Of a stretch of DNA of 8,279 nt, positions 6,385 to 8,279 are shown piece by piece. The notes beneath the pieces were generated by a model, which saw only the letters and a list, made by a program, of their open reading frames with translations, did not search any database and was not told where the DNA came from. This DNA is from an uncultured Clostridia bacterium (GTDB lineage Bacteria > Bacillota > Clostridia > UMGS1810), in the NCBI GenBank assembly GCA_937959315.1, contig CALGRC010000126.1:1-8279 (forward strand), in the 5' to 3' direction. A program made the translations under genes and the position numbers. Within the stretch, counting starts at the first letter, position 1, and every line of letters begins with the position of its first letter.

Positions 6385-7038
6385 ATGAATAAACAGCAGG
6401 TCATCACCAAAATCTGCGATGCAGGTATTGTTGCGGTTGTACGGGCGGAAAGCGCCGACAAGGCCAAACGGATTGCCGACGCATGCCTGGAAGGCGGCGT
6501 CCCGGCAGTCGAAATCACCTTTACCGTGCCGGCGGCGCACAAGGTCATTGAAGAGCTGGCGAACTACTATAAAAACGGCGAAATTATCTTAGGCGCCGGC
6601 ACCGTGCTGGATTCAGAAACCGCACGCATCGCCATTTTGTCAGGCGCACAGTATGTCGTCAGCCCTGCGCTGGACGAAGATACCATCAAACTGTGCAACC
6701 GCTATGCCATTCCCTGCATGCCCGGCGTTATGACGCTCGCTGACGTCATCAAAGCGCTGGAGCTGGGCTGTGACATCATCAAGCTGTTCCCCGGCGAAGC
6801 ATTTGGCCCCGCTATGGTAAAATCCATCAAAGGCCCCATCCCGCAGGCCAACATCATGCCTACCGGCGGCGTGGATGTCAACAACGTTTCCCAGTGGTTT
6901 AAAGCTGGCGTTGTAGCTGTCGGCGCAGGCAGCGCGCTTACCGCGGGCGCTAAAACCGGCGATTACAAAGCCGTTACGGAAACAGCAAAACAGTTTGTAG
7001 AAAATATCCGCAACACACGGGTACAGCTTTCAAAATAA
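6385..7038 (+). CDS. eda: 2-keto-3-deoxy-6-phosphogluconate (KDPG) aldolase
   Basis: A 217-residue class I aldolase of the KDPG/KHG family, the usual family length. It cleaves 2-keto-3-deoxy-6-phosphogluconate into pyruvate and glyceraldehyde 3-phosphate in the cytoplasm. Visible motifs are V-A-V-V-R (16-20), V-E-I-T-F-T with Glu43, G-A-G-T-V (70-74), S-P-A-L-D (93-97), P-G-V-M-T (113-117), the Schiff-base lysine Lys133 in D-I-I-K-L-F-P, and a phosphate-binding P-T-G-G-V (159-163). An in-frame alternative start upstream at 6316 would lie inside the promoter; ATG at 6385 follows AAAGGAGG and gives the family's normal N-terminus. It is the first gene of a two-gene operon with a KDG kinase 27 bases downstream, which fits KDPG rather than another aldol substrate, although family members often also use 4-hydroxy-2-oxoglutarate. 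The symbol kdgA is also used for this gene in Bacillota. Confidence 0.94.
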   Translation: MNKQQVITKICDAGIVAVVRAESADKAKRIADACLEGGVPAVEITFTVPAAHKVIEELANYYKNGEIILGAGTVLDSETARIAILSGAQYVVSPALDEDTIKLCNRYAIPCMPGVMTLADVIKALELGCDIIKLFPGEAFGPAMVKSIKGPIPQANIMPTGGVDVNNVSQWFKAGVVAVGAGSALTAGAKTGDYKAVTETAKQFVENIRNTRVQLSK

Positions 7039-7065
7039 CCATTTCTTTTACAGGGGGAAAATCCT

Positions 7066-8091
7066 ATGGCAAAAAAAGTTGTCACATTCGGTGAAATTAT
7101 GCTCCGGCTGCAAACGCCGGGCTACAAGCGGTACATCCAGGCCCAAAGCTTTGACATAGAATACGGCGGCGGCGAGGCCAATGTGGCAGTATCGCTGGCA
7201 AATTACGGCATGGAAGCATGCTTTGTCACCAAAATCCCGCAAAACCCCATCGGTGACGCCTGCATTGCCACGCTGCGCAAACACAACGTCTGCACCAGGT
7301 ATATCGCGCGCGGCGGCGAACGGCTTGGTATCTATTTTGTGGAAAAAGGGGCGTCCCAGCGTGCGAGCAACGTCACCTATGACCGGGCGCACTCGTCCAT
7401 TTCCACCGCGCAAAAGGAAGATTTTGACTGGGCCAACATCTTCGACGGCGCTGCCTGGTTCCACTTTACCGGCATCACGCCGGCCCTGTCGGACGACGCG
7501 GCGGCCATTTGTTTGGAAGCTTGTAAAAAAGCCAAACAGATGAATGTAAAAATCAGCTGTGATTTAAATTTCCGTAAAAAGCTTTGGACCAGCGAAAAAG
7601 CAGGGAAAGTGATGGGCGAGCTTATGCAGTATGTAGATGTGCTGATTGCCAATGAGGAGGACGCTGAAAAGGTATTTGGCATCAAGGCATCCGGCACCGA
7701 TATCACCGGAGGCAGCCTGTCGGAAGAAGGGTACAAGGACGTTTGCAAACAACTGGTTGACCGGTTTGGCTTTGAAAAGGTCGCCATCACGCTGCGCGAG
7801 AGCATCTCCGCCTCAGTCAACGACTGGGCAGCCCTGCTGTATGACGGCAGTGATTTCTACAAATCCAAAAAATATCATATCAGCATTGTGGACCGCGTAG
7901 GCGGCGGCGATAGTTTTGGCGGAGGGCTGATTTACGCTATTTTAGAAAACTACTCCATGCAGGACACCATTGAATTCGCCGTGGCGGCGTCTTGCTTAAA
8001 ACACAGCATTGAAGGCGATTTCAACTTGGTTTCGGTCAGCGAGGTCAAAACGCTCATGCAAGGCGACGGCTCCGGCCGTGTCCAGCGGTGA
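7066..8091 (+). CDS. kdgK: PfkB-family 2-keto-3-deoxygluconate (KDG) kinase
   Basis: A 341-residue ribokinase/PfkB-family sugar kinase. It should phosphorylate 2-keto-3-deoxygluconate with ATP to KDPG, the substrate of the aldolase encoded just upstream. Visible motifs are F-G-E-I-M-L-R (8-14), the substrate-side G-G-G-E-A-N-V-A (34-41), a D-L-N-F-R-x-x-L-W block (166-174) typical of KDG kinases, A-N-E-E-D (195-199), and the PfkB signature D-R-V-G-G-G-D-S-F (276-284), in which Asp282 is the expected catalytic base. Glycine instead of alanine in the G-x-G-D anion hole is common in this subfamily. ATG at 7066 has AGGGGG eight bases upstream. The gene ends in a terminator that overlaps a convergent glycosyltransferase gene. 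PfkB kinases are hard to assign from motifs alone, so the KDG specificity rests mainly on the operon partner and the D-L-N-F-R-x-x-L-W block. Confidence 0.88.
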   Translation: MAKKVVTFGEIMLRLQTPGYKRYIQAQSFDIEYGGGEANVAVSLANYGMEACFVTKIPQNPIGDACIATLRKHNVCTRYIARGGERLGIYFVEKGASQRASNVTYDRAHSSISTAQKEDFDWANIFDGAAWFHFTGITPALSDDAAAICLEACKKAKQMNVKISCDLNFRKKLWTSEKAGKVMGELMQYVDVLIANEEDAEKVFGIKASGTDITGGSLSEEGYKDVCKQLVDRFGFEKVAITLRESISASVNDWAALLYDGSDFYKSKKYHISIVDRVGGGDSFGGGLIYAILENYSMQDTIEFAVAASCLKHSIEGDFNLVSVSEVKTLMQGDGSGRVQR

Positions 8092-8101
8092 ATTTTTAAA
8101 C

Positions 8102-8137
8102 AAAAAGAACGCATCCTATTCGGTGCGTTCTTTTTTT
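8102..8137. terminator. Bidirectional terminator shared by kdgK and the convergent glycosyltransferase gene
   Basis: AAAAAGAACGCA (8102-8113) pairs perfectly with TGCGTTCTTTTT (8124-8135) around a ten-base loop, and a run of seven T (8131-8137) follows on the plus strand. The stem starts 11 bases after the kdgK stop. On the minus strand the other arm also ends in T-rich sequence. The hairpin contains the last codons and stop (8118-8116, in the loop) of the convergent gene, so for that gene the terminator is partly coding. Confidence 0.88.
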
Positions 8138-8279
8138 ATTTGTTCTGCAATCAAATACCGCGGACGTCCTTTAATTTCCTCGTAAATTTTAGCAATGTAA
8201 TTGCCAACCACACCCAGGCCCAGCATAATGATACTGCCAGTGATGATAATGAGCAGAATGACGGTTGTGAATCCATCCA
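8116..8279 (-). CDS. Polyprenyl-phosphate glycosyltransferase (GT2, GtrB/DPM1-like), C-terminal 53 residues (cut by window edge)
   Basis: Reading the minus strand from base 8277 gives 53 residues and a TAG stop. The piece begins with a hydrophobic span (V-I-L-L-I-I-I-T-G-S-I-I-M-L-G-L) and continues G-V-V-G-N-Y-I-A-K-I-Y-E-E-I-K-G-R-P-R-Y. The pattern of a membrane span, G-x-x-G-x-Y-I-x-x-I-Y-x-E-x-K-x-R-P-x-Y and a short polar tail is typical of the C-terminus of membrane GT2 enzymes that move a sugar from a nucleotide donor to a polyprenyl phosphate (GtrB, YkoT, CsbB-like). Such lipid-linked sugars feed wall-polymer or protein glycosylation outside the cell. The catalytic domain (about 260 residues) lies past the window end, so donor sugar and activity cannot be judged. 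The tail is basic and acidic (Q-I-K-K-E-R-T-E) and is encoded within the terminator hairpin. The two genes are convergent with only 24 bases between stop codons. Confidence 0.83.
   Translation of the reverse strand, partial: DGFTTVILLIIITGSIIMLGLGVVGNYIAKIYEEIKGRPRYLIAEQIKKERTE

Noticed and set aside
7342..8091. Glycine for alanine in the PfkB signature (G-G-G-D) as a possible defect
   Set aside because: KDG-kinase-type PfkB proteins commonly have this variant, and the catalytic Asp and flanking glycines are intact.
1..8279. CRISPR arrays, tRNA/rRNA genes, transposases, toxin-antitoxin or phage-defence modules
   Set aside because: No spaced repeat series, no RNA gene signatures and no such protein motifs were seen. 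All sizeable coding regions are accounted for by housekeeping, envelope and sugar-acid genes.

Overview
The window looks like a stretch of ordinary chromosome from a low- to mid-GC Bacillota, most likely a member of Clostridia. The evidence is three S-layer homology domains on a secreted glycosidase, a DUF975 membrane protein, a clostridial-type Lrp/AsnC regulator next to an aminotransferase, strong purine-rich Shine-Dalgarno sites (AGGAGG, AGGGGG) and TGn-extended -10 promoters. Genus cannot be read from this sequence. I see no rRNA, tRNA, CRISPR array, insertion sequence, integrase or phage gene.

Left half, minus strand. A compact four-gene unit runs leftwards from a promoter near 3249-3277: a polytopic membrane protein of unknown function (1825-3198), an Lrp/AsnC-family regulator (1328-1807), a class I/II PLP aminotransferase (147-1331) and the start of the tRNA 2'-O-methyltransferase gene trmL (1-150, cut by the window edge). 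The last three are joined by 4-base stop/start overlaps (GTGA, then ATGA), so they are probably translationally coupled. To the right, and separated by a terminator at 3296-3327, is a single gene for a secreted, wall-anchored glycoside hydrolase of family GH18 with three SLH domains (3352-5295).

Middle. A 150-base divergent region (5296-5445) separates the SLH-GH18 gene from a plus-strand DUF975 membrane protein (5446-6243). The DUF975 promoter is a TGG-TATAAT extended -10 embedded in a perfect inverted repeat. A strong terminator closes that gene.

Right half, plus strand. A two-gene operon encodes KDPG aldolase (6385-7038) and a PfkB-family 2-keto-3-deoxygluconate kinase (7066-8091). Together they would convert KDG to KDPG and then to pyruvate plus glyceraldehyde 3-phosphate, the last steps of hexuronate/pectin catabolism. 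The upstream uronate enzymes are not in the window. The operon terminator overlaps the 3' end of a convergent minus-strand gene whose last 53 codons look like the C-terminus of a polyprenyl-phosphate glycosyltransferase (GT2).

I did not find an evidently new biological system. The points worth a second look are small: the coding/terminator overlap at 8102-8137, the palindromic -10 at 5387-5405, the repeat-containing uronate operon promoter, a 20-base perfect palindrome inside trmL, the acidic DNA-recognition helix of the Lrp-like protein, and the uncharacterised membrane protein heading the regulator-aminotransferase-trmL operon.
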